A stretch of DNA of 64,000 bases from Paraburkholderia hayleyella (lineage in GTDB: Bacteria; Pseudomonadota; Gammaproteobacteria; Burkholderiales; Burkholderiaceae), in assembly GCF_009455685.1 (NCBI RefSeq), contig NZ_QPES01000002.1, forward strand, positions 248,001 through 312,000. Reading direction: 5' to 3'. The translations under genes were made by a program, and so were the position numbers. Positions 16,198 through 26,400 of this stretch are shown one piece after another; within the stretch, counting starts at the first letter, position 1; the number at the start of each line of letters is the position of its first letter. Under the pieces are notes generated by a model. The model did not search any database and had not been told where the DNA came from. It saw nothing but the letters and a program-made list of their open reading frames with translations.

Positions 16198-17097
16198 TCA
16201 GGCGGGCACCGCTACCGGGGCGCTGCCGTGCCCGGTATCAATCATGCGCACCGTAAAACCAAAGCACTGGCTGATCAGCTCCGGCCGCATCATTTCGTGC
16301 GGCGTGCCTTGCGCGAGGATGGCGCCGTCGGCCAGCAGCGCCAGGGTGTCGGCGTGACGCGCGGCGAGGTTCGGATCATGCACGATGGTGAGCGCGCCAA
16401 TACCCCAATCGCGCGTCAGCGTGCGCACCGTGGCCAGCAACCGGTGCTGGTGCGCCAGATCCAGCGCAGCGGTCGGTTCATCGAGTAGCAAGTAACGCGG
16501 TGCGGCTGCTTGAGATGACCCAGGCGCCGTGGCCGCTGACGTCGCGCCTGAAGCCGTCGCGCCATCCGCTACCGGCCAAAGCTGGGCCAGCACCCGGGCG
16601 AACTGCACGCGCGCCAGCTCGCCTCCGGAAAGTGTTGTGATTTCGCGCCCGCTGAGCGTGTCGGCACCGGCGAGCGCGAGCGCTGCGCCGACGATCTCGC
16701 GGTCCTGGCGCGTTGGCGTGCCACCGGCCATATGCGGATAGCGTCCGAGCAGCACGATTTCATCCACGCTAAAGGGAAACACGGGCTGCGATGCCTGAGG
16801 CAAAACCGCGCGCAACCGGGCGAGGCGCTGCGGGCCGATGGCGCTGAGCGTTTCGCCATTGAGCGTCGTGGCCCCGGAGACGCTTCCCCCGGTTGTGGCT
16901 TTGCCGGTTTTGCTCACAGGCCGGGATGGGGCAGGGGGCGCGCTCAGTTCGCCCGCCAACACTTTCAGCAGCGTGCTTTTGCCGACACCGTTGCGCCCGA
17001 GCAGTGCGGTGAGCTGGCCTGGCCTGACTTCAAGCGACAGGTCGCGCAGCACGGGTTTGCTGCCGCGTGTCACGCTCAGGTTGAGAGTCTTCAGCAT
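16198..17097 (-). CDS. hmuV: haemin ABC transporter, ATP-binding subunit
   Basis: ATPase of the haemin importer, 299 residues. Walker A is LLGRNGVGKSTLLK, the ABC signature is LSGGELARVQ and Walker B is YLLLDEPTAALD, followed by HQHRLLATVR and the switch His in TIVHDPNLAARH. Two low-complexity inserts (around 70-90 and 165-180, rich in Ala/Thr/Ser/Gly) lengthen it beyond the usual ~260 residues. It is the last gene of hmuRSTUV and begins 29 bp after the hmuU stop. Confidence 0.95.
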   Translation of the reverse strand: MLKTLNLSVTRGSKPVLRDLSLEVRPGQLTALLGRNGVGKSTLLKVLAGELSAPPAPSRPVSKTGKATTGGSVSGATTLNGETLSAIGPQRLARLRAVLPQASQPVFPFSVDEIVLLGRYPHMAGGTPTRQDREIVGAALALAGADTLSGREITTLSGGELARVQFARVLAQLWPVADGATASGATSAATAPGSSQAAAPRYLLLDEPTAALDLAHQHRLLATVRTLTRDWGIGALTIVHDPNLAARHADTLALLADGAILAQGTPHEMMRPELISQCFGFTVRMIDTGHGSAPVAVPA

Positions 17098-17126
17098 CGG
17101 GGGCGGGCTCCGTCGAAGTTACAGGC

Positions 17127-18275
17127 TTACAGGCCAAGCTGGCTGCGGCTGCGCCACAGCAAGACGAGAAAGAACGGCGCGCCGAGCAGCGCGGTGAGAA
17201 TGCCGAGCGGTACTTCGGCAGGGGTGGCGATGGTGCGTGCGACCAGGTCGGCCAGCACCGTGAGCGTCGCGCCGAGCAACATCGCGCCGGGCATCACGAT
17301 GCGCTGGTCGGGGCCACACGCCAGCCGCACGCAGTGGGGCGCGACGAGGCCGATAAAGCCGATGATGCCGGTGCACGATACGAGCGCGCCGACGCCCAGC
17401 GCCGACGCGACCAGCACCGTGCGTTTGACCCGCTGGGTAGGCACGCCAAGATGCTGCGCTTCGGTTTCGCCCAGTTGCAGCGCGTTGAGCGCGTAGCTGT
17501 GACGGGCGATCAGCCCCACGCCGAGCAGCACGAAAGGCAGGATCGTGGCGATCATCGGCCATTGCGCGCCGCCGAGGCTGCCGAGGCTCCAGAACGTGAG
17601 CGAGCGCAGTTGCGCATCGTCGGCAATGTAGGTCAGCAAGCCGATAGCCGCACCCACCAGCGCGTTGATGGCGATTCCGGCGAGCAGCAGCAGGGGCAGT
17701 GCGAGCCGGCCGCGCGCGGCGGCCAGGCGGTATACCAGCGCGGACACCAGCAAGGCCCCGGCAAAAGCGGCGAGCGGCAGCAGCCCGAGCGTGGCCGCGC
17801 CGAGCATCGGCCCCAGCACAATCAGCGTCGATGCGCCGAGTGCCGCGCCACTCGAAATGCCGATGAGCCCAGGGTCGGCTAGCGGATTGCGAAAGAGCGC
17901 CTGCAAGGCGCTACCCGCTGCGCCGAAGCCTGCGCCGACCAGCAGCGCCAGCACGATGCGTGGCAGGCGGATATGCCACAGCACGGCCTGGGCTTGTTGC
18001 AGCGCGGGGCTGGCCTGTACCTCGGCCTCGCGGGCGAGGAAGGCGCTCCAGACCTGGCCTGGCGTGAGCGCGTAAGCGCCGATGCAGATCGCCGCCAGGG
18101 TGATGAGCACGAGCGCCGCACCCAGGCCGATAAAGAGCCGTAACGCCGCGCGCCGCCGCCGTTCGGCCAGGCTGTCGCCAAGGGTAGGGGTAGAGGCTGT
18201 CGCGGGCGGGGACGGCGGGGCGGCGGTGACGCGCGGCGTGGAGGGGGGCGCGGAGGAAGCGGTATCGAAGCTCAT
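17127..18275 (-). CDS. hmuU: haemin ABC transporter, permease subunit
   Basis: FecCD-type permease of the inner membrane, 382 residues with about ten helices. Family text includes RLPRIVLALLVGAGFGAAGSALQALFRNPLADPGLIGISSGAALGA and GIIGFIGLVAPHCVRL. I take ATG 18275 (MSFDTASS); an in-frame GTG at 18323 would add 16 residues. The first ~45 residues form a Pro/Ala/Thr-rich cytoplasmic tail that is longer than usual. A gap of about 240 bp with an 11-bp tandem array separates it from hmuT, which is unusual inside this operon. Confidence 0.94.
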   Translation of the reverse strand: MSFDTASSAPPSTPRVTAAPPSPPATASTPTLGDSLAERRRRAALRLFIGLGAALVLITLAAICIGAYALTPGQVWSAFLAREAEVQASPALQQAQAVLWHIRLPRIVLALLVGAGFGAAGSALQALFRNPLADPGLIGISSGAALGASTLIVLGPMLGAATLGLLPLAAFAGALLVSALVYRLAAARGRLALPLLLLAGIAINALVGAAIGLLTYIADDAQLRSLTFWSLGSLGGAQWPMIATILPFVLLGVGLIARHSYALNALQLGETEAQHLGVPTQRVKRTVLVASALGVGALVSCTGIIGFIGLVAPHCVRLACGPDQRIVMPGAMLLGATLTVLADLVARTIATPAEVPLGILTALLGAPFFLVLLWRSRSQLGL

Positions 18276-18439
18276 CGGAGAAGGCGAAGGCACGTGAGAG
18301 GCATCAAGGAGGTTACGCGGCACGAAGCGTCATGGCAGGGCGCGCGGGAGCGTTCTTGCAGCGCGCCAGCACAAGCGCCACTGCGCATCGGGTCCGGCAA
18401 TGCAGTGGCGGTTTCGCGTGGGCCAGGCCCGCGCACCCA

Positions 18440-18505
18440 GGCTGGCACCAGGCAGGCACCAAGCTGGCACCAAGCTGGCACCAAGCTGGCACCAAGCTGG
18501 CACCA
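18440..18505. repeat. 11-bp tandem array between hmuT and hmuU
   Basis: Six head-to-tail copies of AGCTGGCACCA (18440-18505); the last four are identical and the first two differ by one or two bases. The array begins 14 bp downstream of the hmuT stop in the direction of transcription. Copy number may vary between strains, and the array could affect readthrough or RNA stability inside the operon. Confidence 0.85.
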
Positions 18506-18519
18506 AGCGGGATTCAAGT

Positions 18520-19428
18520 TCAACCTGCTTGCTGTAAACGCTGGTTCAGGGTCATCACCGCTTGCGGCAAGCGTGGGCCGAAGCCCAGCAAAAACAGCGC
18601 ATCGAGTGCGACGACGCGCTGGGCGCGTCCCGCGGGCGTTGCGCCAAAGCCTGGGCTAGCCAGCATCTTCGCCGCACCGCCTGAGGCGCTCAGGCCCTCG
18701 TCGGTGGTCAGGACGACATCGGGCATGGCGCTGACCAGCGCTTCCGCCGAGAGTGGCCGGTAGCCGTTGAAGCCCTGCATCGCGTTGCGCACCCCGGCAT
18801 AACCGAGCATGGCATCAGCCGCCGTGCGCTGCCCGGCGACCATCGGCTGGTTGCCGCTATGGTTCAGCACGAACAGCACCTTGAGCGGCTTGGCGCGGCT
18901 TGCCAGCGACGAGCGCGCCACTTCAGCCCGGGCTTGCTGCCACTCGCCTGCAACGCGCTCGCGTAAAGCGTTGCCCGCCGCCTTGGCATCGAGTGCCTGG
19001 GCGATACCCGTGATTTTTTCCAGCACTGATTCGACGTTGTGCTGCTCGGCAAATGAAATCACCTTGACGCCGGCCTGTTTGACCTGGGTGAGCGCCGCAG
19101 GCGGCCCGGCTTCAGCGGAAGCGAGGATCAGGTCGGGCCGCAGCGAGAGCAGCCCTTCAGCGGACAGCGCCCGCTGATAGCCCACTTTGGGCAAGGCCCG
19201 CGCGGCAGCCGGATAGGTGCAAGTGGTATCTGCACCGACCAGCGTGCCGTGCGCGCCGCCTTGCGCGTTCAGCGCATAGACCACTTCGGCCAGCGCGCCG
19301 CCGACGACGATCACGCGCGGCTCAGCCGTTGCGGCCTGCGCCACACGGCCTAACGCACCCAGCAGCAGCAACGCGCTGCCGCTGCCCAATAGCCGCCGGC
19401 GTTGCCGGTCGAGGTGGCCCGCGCTCAT
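18520..19428 (-). CDS. hmuT: haemin-binding periplasmic protein
   Basis: Substrate-binding protein of the haemin importer, 302 residues. The signal sequence has an Arg-rich start, RQRRRLLGSGSALLLLGAL, and may use the Tat route. The mature protein shows the BtuF/HmuT fold text: RVIVVGGALAEVVYALNAQG, LVGADTTCTYPAAARALPKVGYQRALSAEGLLSLRPDLIL and PDVVLTTDEGLSASGG. The start ATG overlaps the hmuS stop by four bases (ATGA), indicating coupled translation. Confidence 0.95.
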   Translation of the reverse strand: MSAGHLDRQRRRLLGSGSALLLLGALGRVAQAATAEPRVIVVGGALAEVVYALNAQGGAHGTLVGADTTCTYPAAARALPKVGYQRALSAEGLLSLRPDLILASAEAGPPAALTQVKQAGVKVISFAEQHNVESVLEKITGIAQALDAKAAGNALRERVAGEWQQARAEVARSSLASRAKPLKVLFVLNHSGNQPMVAGQRTAADAMLGYAGVRNAMQGFNGYRPLSAEALVSAMPDVVLTTDEGLSASGGAAKMLASPGFGATPAGRAQRVVALDALFLLGFGPRLPQAVMTLNQRLQQAG

Positions 19429-20501
19429 GCGAATGCCTTCTCGCGCAATGGGGCGAGGCCCGCGATCAGATCGCGCCAGCCTTCGAGTTCCGGCTCGCCG
19501 GGCTTGCGCACACCGAACAGCATGGCGATGTTTTCACCGTTGGCGTCGAACAGTTCGAGCGACGTCACGATGCCGTCGCTGGTGGGTTTGCGCACCACCC
19601 ATGTGCTGGCCACCAGGTCCTGGCGCAGATGCAGGTTGAAACCCGGATCGAGCACGTTGAGCCAGTTGTCCATTACGCGAATGTTCTTCACGGGGCCGCC
19701 GTGGATCTGGATCATGCCGCGGTTGCCGACGAACACCATGATCGGCAAAGCGATTTGCGCTGCGCTTTCGAGCAGGCCTTGCAGTTCGTCGTTGGCGACT
19801 TCCTGGGCATAGCTGCGCGGCGCGAGACGCAGCGCCTGGGTGCGCGCCAGGCCAAACTTGCGCAGCACGCCGAAGAACTGGTGCGTATCCGTCATCGCAT
19901 CCCATTCGGCGTGGAAGGCGGCGACATCGACTTCGCCATCCGGTTTGAGTGCGGTGGCCTCAGGCGCGGGGACCACGCTCAGGCCGCCCACCTGATCCGC
20001 CATGCGCCAGCGCTGGACCAGCTCATCGAAGGCCGCGTGGTTGCTGTGCTCGCGCAGGTAGATCTTGTGCACGGCATGCCCATGGGTATCGAAGAACTGC
20101 AGGCTTTTTTGCTTGCCGCGCGGGGTGTCTTCGAGCACCGCGAACCCCGAGGCCCAGCTATGGTAAAAAATCCGCAGGTCGATATGCTCACCCAATGCCA
20201 GGCCGACCATGCCGTCATGACTCATTTTTTCGTAGGGGCCGTCTTTTTCGTGTACGGCGGCCTCGTTGCGCGTGAGCGCCATCACCGCCCCCAACTGTGG
20301 AATCTCTTCCATGATCTCGATGAAGCGCGGTTCAAGCCGTATCACTTCGTCGCCGACAAACGCGGCGAGGGCTTCGCCTTCGCTAATGCCTAGCGCATGC
20401 GCGGCCTCGCGGTTGCGCAGTTTTTGCGTTTCCTTGAGCTTGAGAAAATCTTGCTGGAGCTGCTGCAGTGCCGCTGTGTTGGGGAGCGTGGAAGTCAACA
20501 T
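19425..20501 (-). CDS. hmuS: haemin-degrading factor
   Basis: Cytoplasmic HemS/ChuX-family protein that binds imported haem and helps its transfer or breakdown; 358 residues made of two related halves. Seen are LRNREAAHALGISEGEALAAFVG at the N-terminus, GHIDLRIFYHSWASGFAVLED-like text in the first half, and NRGMIQIHGGPVKNIRVMDNWLNVLDP in the second half. I chose ATG 20501 (MLTSTLPN), preceded by GAGGAAACTGAC; the frame is open further to 20570. It lies 58 bp after hmuR. Confidence 0.93.
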   Translation of the reverse strand: MLTSTLPNTAALQQLQQDFLKLKETQKLRNREAAHALGISEGEALAAFVGDEVIRLEPRFIEIMEEIPQLGAVMALTRNEAAVHEKDGPYEKMSHDGMVGLALGEHIDLRIFYHSWASGFAVLEDTPRGKQKSLQFFDTHGHAVHKIYLREHSNHAAFDELVQRWRMADQVGGLSVVPAPEATALKPDGEVDVAAFHAEWDAMTDTHQFFGVLRKFGLARTQALRLAPRSYAQEVANDELQGLLESAAQIALPIMVFVGNRGMIQIHGGPVKNIRVMDNWLNVLDPGFNLHLRQDLVASTWVVRKPTSDGIVTSLELFDANGENIAMLFGVRKPGEPELEGWRDLIAGLAPLREKAFA

Positions 20502-20559
20502 GTCAGTTTCCTCGGAATGAAATAGAACATTAATCAAGCAACAAAAGCCGCGGCCAGTA

Positions 20560-22887
20560 TCAGAAATCAACTTTCAGACTGGCGGAGACGCTGCGGCCAG
20601 GCGCGGTGTAAGCATCCTTGATCGGTGAGGCATCGGCGATGCCGCGCACGTCGGACCAGTTCCAGTAACGGCGATCGAACAGGTTGAGGATGCCGAAATA
20701 GGCGATGACGTGTTTGTTGAAGCGGTACCCGGCGCGCAGGTCGACCACGAATGACGACGGCGGGGCGTAGCACGGTGCCGGCGTGCATGATTTGGTGCCG
20801 ATATCGCTCGATTTTTTCGACATCTGGTACAGCAGGTCAGCCTGGGCGAACCAGCGCTCGCTGGGCTCGTAGCGCAGGCCAAACACCGCCGAGAATGGAT
20901 TGATCGAATCGAGCGGCTGGCTGGCCACGTTGCTGCCGTCGACGCTGCCCTTGGTGAACGCCAGCGCGGTCTTGACCGAGAAGCCTTGTGGCAGGAACCA
21001 CTCCGCGCGGCCTTCGAAGCCGTGGATATGGGCTTTCGAAAAATTCACGTACTGGAAGATGAGCGGGTTGCCGGGTGTGCCCGCACCGCCGATGGTCTGC
21101 TGCGCGATGAAATCGCTATAGCGTCCGGTGAACGCCGCGGCGCTATAGCGTAACGGGCCCAAACCGGTGCCGAGCTTGCCGCGCAGACCGATTTCGAAGG
21201 TGTCGCTGGTTTCCGGCTTGAGGTTCGGATTGCCGACCGAGGTATAGCCATAAACCGGATTGGCGAACGCGTTATTGACCTGATCCGGCGATGGCGCGCG
21301 AAAGCCGTGCGCGTACTGGGCATAGGGCACCAGCGCGGGCGAGACTTCATACAGCACGGAGACGCGCGGCGACAGCGCGTGATCGCCGGAGGATACCGGC
21401 GTGCCCGCGTATTGCTTGTTGCCCGTTTTGGCGCCCAGGTTGTAGTGGTCGAAGCGCAGGCCGGGCGTGACGCTCAGCGCGCCATAGCTGATCTGGTCCT
21501 GGATGAAGGCCCCGAGCAAGGTGTAGTTGGTATCGGGAAAGGGCTTGTTGGGGAAAGGCAATTCGCCCACCCCTGGCACCGCGCCGTTGCGCAGCGCCGA
21601 GATGCGATCGAGACTGCCATCGCCGCCATACAGCAGCTTGTGCTTGAAGATGCCCGTGCTAAAGCCGCTTTCGGCAAATGCCGAGCCGCCGATCATGTTT
21701 TCGCTGTAGGTGCCAAAGCGGCTGCGCGAAGGCGCATTGCCACGGGTTTCGAACGAGCTTTGGTCTTGCGACGCTTCCTGGTAATAAAACTGTACGTGCG
21801 CGTTCTGAAAGAAGCGCGCGGCGTCGTTCCTGAAGTCGTAATCGAAGCTGTAGCGGTTGCGCGTCATGCTGTCGTTCGCTTCGAGGGCCAGCGTAGTGGG
21901 CGGTTTGATTGCCGACAGGACATTGGTGCTGACGCGCTGACGCACGGTTTCGACCGTGAACTTGAACGTGTCGTAGGGCGTGGGGGTGATGACGATCTTG
22001 CCCAGCGCCGATTCCGCATAGGTGTGTTGCGGATTGGCTGTGGTGCGGGCGGGACCGGCTGAATTGTTCGAACCTTTGTTGTCGGTTTCATGGCCGAGGC
22101 GGCCATCCAGGATCAGCATGCCCTGAATCAGGTCGTTGCCACCCGCAGCCGTGAGCGTGCCGCCCACGCTGCGGTCGCTGGAATCGTAGCCCGTGCGTGC
22201 CGAGAAATAAGTGGGCTTGCCGTAAATCTCAAGCAGATCGCGGGGATTCTTCGTGATGAAGTTGACCGCGCCGGTCAGCCCGTCGCTGCCATACAGCGCC
22301 GAGGCGGGCCCACGCAGGATTTCGATGCGTTGCAGGGTGCTCATGTCGGCGTAATCGCCGCGGCCGGCTTCAAGCGGCCCAAACGAGAACGCGCTGGGCA
22401 TGCGGATGCCGTCTTCCATCAGCAGGATGCGATTGCCTTCGAGGCCGCGGATATTGATGCTGGAATCGCCATCACGCCCCCCGCCCGTGGCCGCGCTGGT
22501 GGGCCGGTAGGCGGTGCGGCGCACCGTGACGCCCGGCTCGTAGCGCAAGGCTTCCTTGATGTTATTGGCTTGCTGCTCTTCCAGATCTTCAGCGGTAATC
22601 ACCGAGATGCTCGCCGCCGTGCGGCTGACGCGGGTGGCGGTGCGCGTGGCGGTGACGGTGACCGGCTCAAGCAGTGCCCCGTTGCTGGTTGCGCGAGGGA
22701 GATTGCCGGTGCTGCTGGCGGCGGACGGCTGAATGCCGGCGGTTGCGCCGACTTGCTGCGTGGACGTGTCCTGAACCGGAGCCGTGTTGTCCGTGCTGCT
22801 CTCGGCGTGGGTTGGCGCAGCCCAGAGGCCAAACGCCCCAAACAGCATGATGGACAGCGGACGCCGCGCCAGATGAATGTGATGCAC
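20560..22887 (-). CDS. hmuR: TonB-dependent haem/haemoglobin receptor
   Basis: Outer-membrane receptor of 775 residues. A signal peptide ends near THAES. The TonB box region is LEPVTVTATR, followed by the plug domain with ALRYEPGVTVRR, NIRGLEGNRILLMEDGIRMP and RIEILRGPASALYGSDGLTGAVNF. The 22-strand barrel has the haem-receptor FRAP/NPNL signature (YAHGFRAPSPDQVN, then VGNPNLKPETS). It ends in Phe, as expected for barrel insertion. The start is GTG at 22887 with GGGAG upstream. It is the first gene of hmuRSTUV and has a Fur box in its promoter region. Confidence 0.96.
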   Translation of the reverse strand: MHHIHLARRPLSIMLFGAFGLWAAPTHAESSTDNTAPVQDTSTQQVGATAGIQPSAASSTGNLPRATSNGALLEPVTVTATRTATRVSRTAASISVITAEDLEEQQANNIKEALRYEPGVTVRRTAYRPTSAATGGGRDGDSSINIRGLEGNRILLMEDGIRMPSAFSFGPLEAGRGDYADMSTLQRIEILRGPASALYGSDGLTGAVNFITKNPRDLLEIYGKPTYFSARTGYDSSDRSVGGTLTAAGGNDLIQGMLILDGRLGHETDNKGSNNSAGPARTTANPQHTYAESALGKIVITPTPYDTFKFTVETVRQRVSTNVLSAIKPPTTLALEANDSMTRNRYSFDYDFRNDAARFFQNAHVQFYYQEASQDQSSFETRGNAPSRSRFGTYSENMIGGSAFAESGFSTGIFKHKLLYGGDGSLDRISALRNGAVPGVGELPFPNKPFPDTNYTLLGAFIQDQISYGALSVTPGLRFDHYNLGAKTGNKQYAGTPVSSGDHALSPRVSVLYEVSPALVPYAQYAHGFRAPSPDQVNNAFANPVYGYTSVGNPNLKPETSDTFEIGLRGKLGTGLGPLRYSAAAFTGRYSDFIAQQTIGGAGTPGNPLIFQYVNFSKAHIHGFEGRAEWFLPQGFSVKTALAFTKGSVDGSNVASQPLDSINPFSAVFGLRYEPSERWFAQADLLYQMSKKSSDIGTKSCTPAPCYAPPSSFVVDLRAGYRFNKHVIAYFGILNLFDRRYWNWSDVRGIADASPIKDAYTAPGRSVSASLKVDF

Positions 22888-23061
22888 GTTAATTCTCCCG
22901 ATCGAAATGATCTGTCAATAGCTGCGACGAAAAAAGCAAAAGCGATTGGCTGGGCGAATGAAAAACGGCACCTGGCTAGGAATCCGTGGGCCTGTGCGTG
23001 CAGCTGCACGGCAAGCCTATGAGTACAGGACGAGTACCAACGGACGCGCCACTCTATTTGG

Positions 23062-23080
23062 AATGAGAATCATTGTCAAT
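23062..23080. promoter_or_regulatory. Fur box upstream of hmuR
   Basis: The 19-bp sequence AATGAGAATCATTGTCAAT matches the Fur consensus GATAATGATAATCATTATC at most positions. It lies about 175 bp before the hmuR start, so the haem operon is expected to be repressed by Fur with iron. The rest of the 22888-23453 interval holds no gene that I can support; it has several T-runs near 23115-23195. Confidence 0.8.
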
Positions 23081-23453
23081 TGAAAGAAATGCGTCATGCA
23101 TTGGGAAGTTCCTATTTTTTAATCGGAATTTTTGTTTTTTATTTTGGAAAATTCCTGCTGCGATGCAGTGCCATGGCGGTGTTGCGGGGTTTTTTTTCGC
23201 ACGGCGGGCGCGGATGGAACGAAGCGTTACGTGTTGTTACTTATAGGGCGAGTCAAAAGGCATAGAGGGCCGGAAGGGTATGGCCCGCTGGCTGGGACGG
23301 ATCGCTTGTTGCTGCTTGTTGCTGCTTTGCCGGTCAGCGCCGTTTTTGCGCTATTCGCCGGGTTATCCAACCCCAGGTTCTTGTTCCCTTCCATGCCGCG
23401 GCTCATTGCTCATTGACACCTTCATCTCCTGCTAGCTCGAAGAGAATTTATTT

Positions 23454-26400
23454 ATGAACCGTATTTACAGCGTCGTCTGGAACTCCACGTTGCGTTTGCT
23501 CCAGGTCGCTTCTGAACAGGTTCGTTCACGGGGTGGCAAGCCGGGACGCAAGCGTGTGCGTGGCGTTGGCGGCACCCGCACCGGTTCCTCAGGTTTGGCC
23601 CGCGTTCGCCACTTTGGCCGCGCCCATCTGGGCAATGCGGCGCTGGCCCGGCCGCGCTTCATCAAACTTCATCCACGGCATGGCGCCGTGATGACCTGCT
23701 TTCTGCTCGCGGCCCTGATGCTGCCGCTAGAGGCGGCTTGGGCGTATGGCGAGGACGGCGCGGCGGGTACGGTCATCAATGGCAGTTCGGCCGAGAACAG
23801 CACGGTATCGGCCGGCGGCAACGGCGGCGCAGGGGCTCCGGATAACAGCGGTGGCGGCGATGGGGGTGGCGGTGGTGGCGGTGGTGGTGGCGGCATCTGG
23901 GTTCAGACGTCTGGCACGACGTTGTCGAATCTTTCCGGAGCGACAGCAGAGGGCGGTGCGGGAGGCGCAGGGGGCGCGAGCGTTCACGACAATGGAGGCG
24001 GTGGGGGCGGGGGCGGCAGTGGCATCGCGCTGGATTATGGAACCGTGACCAATGACGGTGTCGTGCTGGGTGGCGCGGGTGGCGCCGGTGGTGCAGGCGG
24101 GGATATCGGCGGGAACGGCGGCAACGGAGGCGGGGGCGGCGATGGACTGGTGACCACCGGAACAGGCGAAGGCCAGCCGGTGACGATCACCAATAGCGGC
24201 TCGATTCAGGGGGGCGCTGGCGGAAACGGCGCTTCGTCACCTGGATATTTTAGCGGGAGCGCCGGGGCGGGCGGCAACGGTGTCGCCATGGCGGGCGGCA
24301 CGTTGAACAATAACGGGAGCATCGAGGGTGGCCAGGGTGGAACGACGGCACCGGGCTGGGGTGCGGGCGGTGATGGCGGAGCGGGGATCTGGGTGAGCGG
24401 CAATACCCAGCCCACGACCATTAACAATGGCCAGACCGGCACGATCACGGGCGGCGCCGGGCAGGCAGGAGGGGACGCCGGAACCACGACCCCAAACGGC
24501 GTGGGAGGCGCAGGCATTGCTGGGGCCAATCTGAATATCATCAACGCGGGCACGATCACCGGAGGGGTGAACACGGATGGCGGGCGTGCCAATGCGGTGA
24601 CCTTTACGGGCGGTAGCAACACGTTCGAGCTGGATGCGGGCGGCAATGTCATCGGCAATGTCGATGCGACTGCGGCGTCGGGCGGCACGAATACCCTGGC
24701 GTTAGGCGGCGACAGCGGCACCTCGGCAACCTTCAGGGTTGAGGATATTGGCGCCCAGTACCTCGGCTTTCAGCAATATGCGAAAAATGGCGCCGGTACC
24801 TGGACGCTGACCGGCAGCACGACTGAGGTCACGCCCTGGACCCTGAACGACGGCACGTTGTCGATCAGCGCGAATCGCAGCCTGGGCGCGGATTCGGGCA
24901 CATTGACCTTCAATGGCGGCACGCTCAATACCCGCGCCAGCATCGAAATGGCACGGGCGATTTCGATCACGCAGGAAAACGGCACGATCGACACCGATGC
25001 GGGCACCACGTTGACGGCCAGCGGCACGATCTCGGGTGACGGCCGCCTGACCAAGAACGGTGGGGGCACGCTCACGCTGTCCGGGGCCAACACCTACAGC
25101 GGCGGCACGGTCTTGCAGGAGGGGACGGTGTCGATCGGAGCCGATAACAACCTCGGCGACAGTAACGGCACGCTGACTTTCAATGGTGGCACGCTCAATA
25201 CCACCGGGACCTTTGCGACCCAGCGCGCGATCACGATCACGCAGGCAAACGGCACGATCGATACCAACTCGGGCACCGCGCTGACGGCCAACGGTGCGAT
25301 TTCGGGTGACGGCAGCCTGACCAAAACGGGTGCGGGCACGCTGACCCTGTCGGGCAACAACACCTACGAGGGCGGCACGGTGATTCAGGAGGGCACGGTG
25401 TCGGTGAGCGCTGACACCAACCTCGGTAACAGCGCTGGCGGGCTGACACTCAATGACAGCACGCTCAATACCAGCGGGACTTTTGCCACGGCGCGCGCGA
25501 TTGCCCTGCAAGGCGGCGGGGGCACAATCGACACGCATGCTGCTACCGCGCTGACGGCGAATGGCGAGATCTCGGGGGACGGCGCGTTGACCAAGACTGG
25601 CGCGGGTACGCTCACGCTGCTGGGCAACAACACTTACACCGGCGGGACAGTGCTCGACGGCGGCACGCTCGAGCTCGGTGCGGATAACAACCTGGGTGCA
25701 GCGGGTACCGCGACGGGCGGCTTGACATTCAATAGCGGCATCCTGAGAACCTTGAACGGGTTCTCGACGAACCGCACGCTGCAGCTCAACGGCACGGGCG
25801 GCATGATCGACACCGCGTCGGAAACCCTGACATGGAATGGGACGATTAGCGGCGCGGGCAGGCTGAGCAAAACAGGTAACGGTGAACTCTATCTGACAGG
25901 GCAGAACCTCTACACGGGCGGCACGTTGATCAGCGCCGGTATGCTTACTGTCGATAGCAGCGATCACGGTCTCGGGGTGGGAAGCGGTGGCTTGAACACG
26001 GTGAATGTGGCGGCGGGCGTCTCGTCCAGCGCGATGCTGCGCTTCGTGGGAAACAGTAGCGCGGATGGCTTGACCATTACCACCGGTGCGAGGAGCACGA
26101 CGATCTTCGATGACCATAGCGTGGCGGGCAACGCGCAACTGATCCTCAACGCTCAGGGACGGCTGATGCTGGCGGGCGCGGCACAGGCGCCAGGCGCGAC
26201 AGTCACGAATAACGCGGGCGGTTTCGTGGATATTAGTGCGTTGACGGCGAGCGGCACGGCGATCGGATCGCTCGCGGGTGAGGGTTCGGTGGCACTGGGG
26301 AGCCGCACGTTGACGCTGGGTGGGCTGAACCGCGACGATGTGATTAATGGCGCGATCAACGATGGCGGCAGCGGCGGCACGCTGCTCAAGACGGGGAGCG

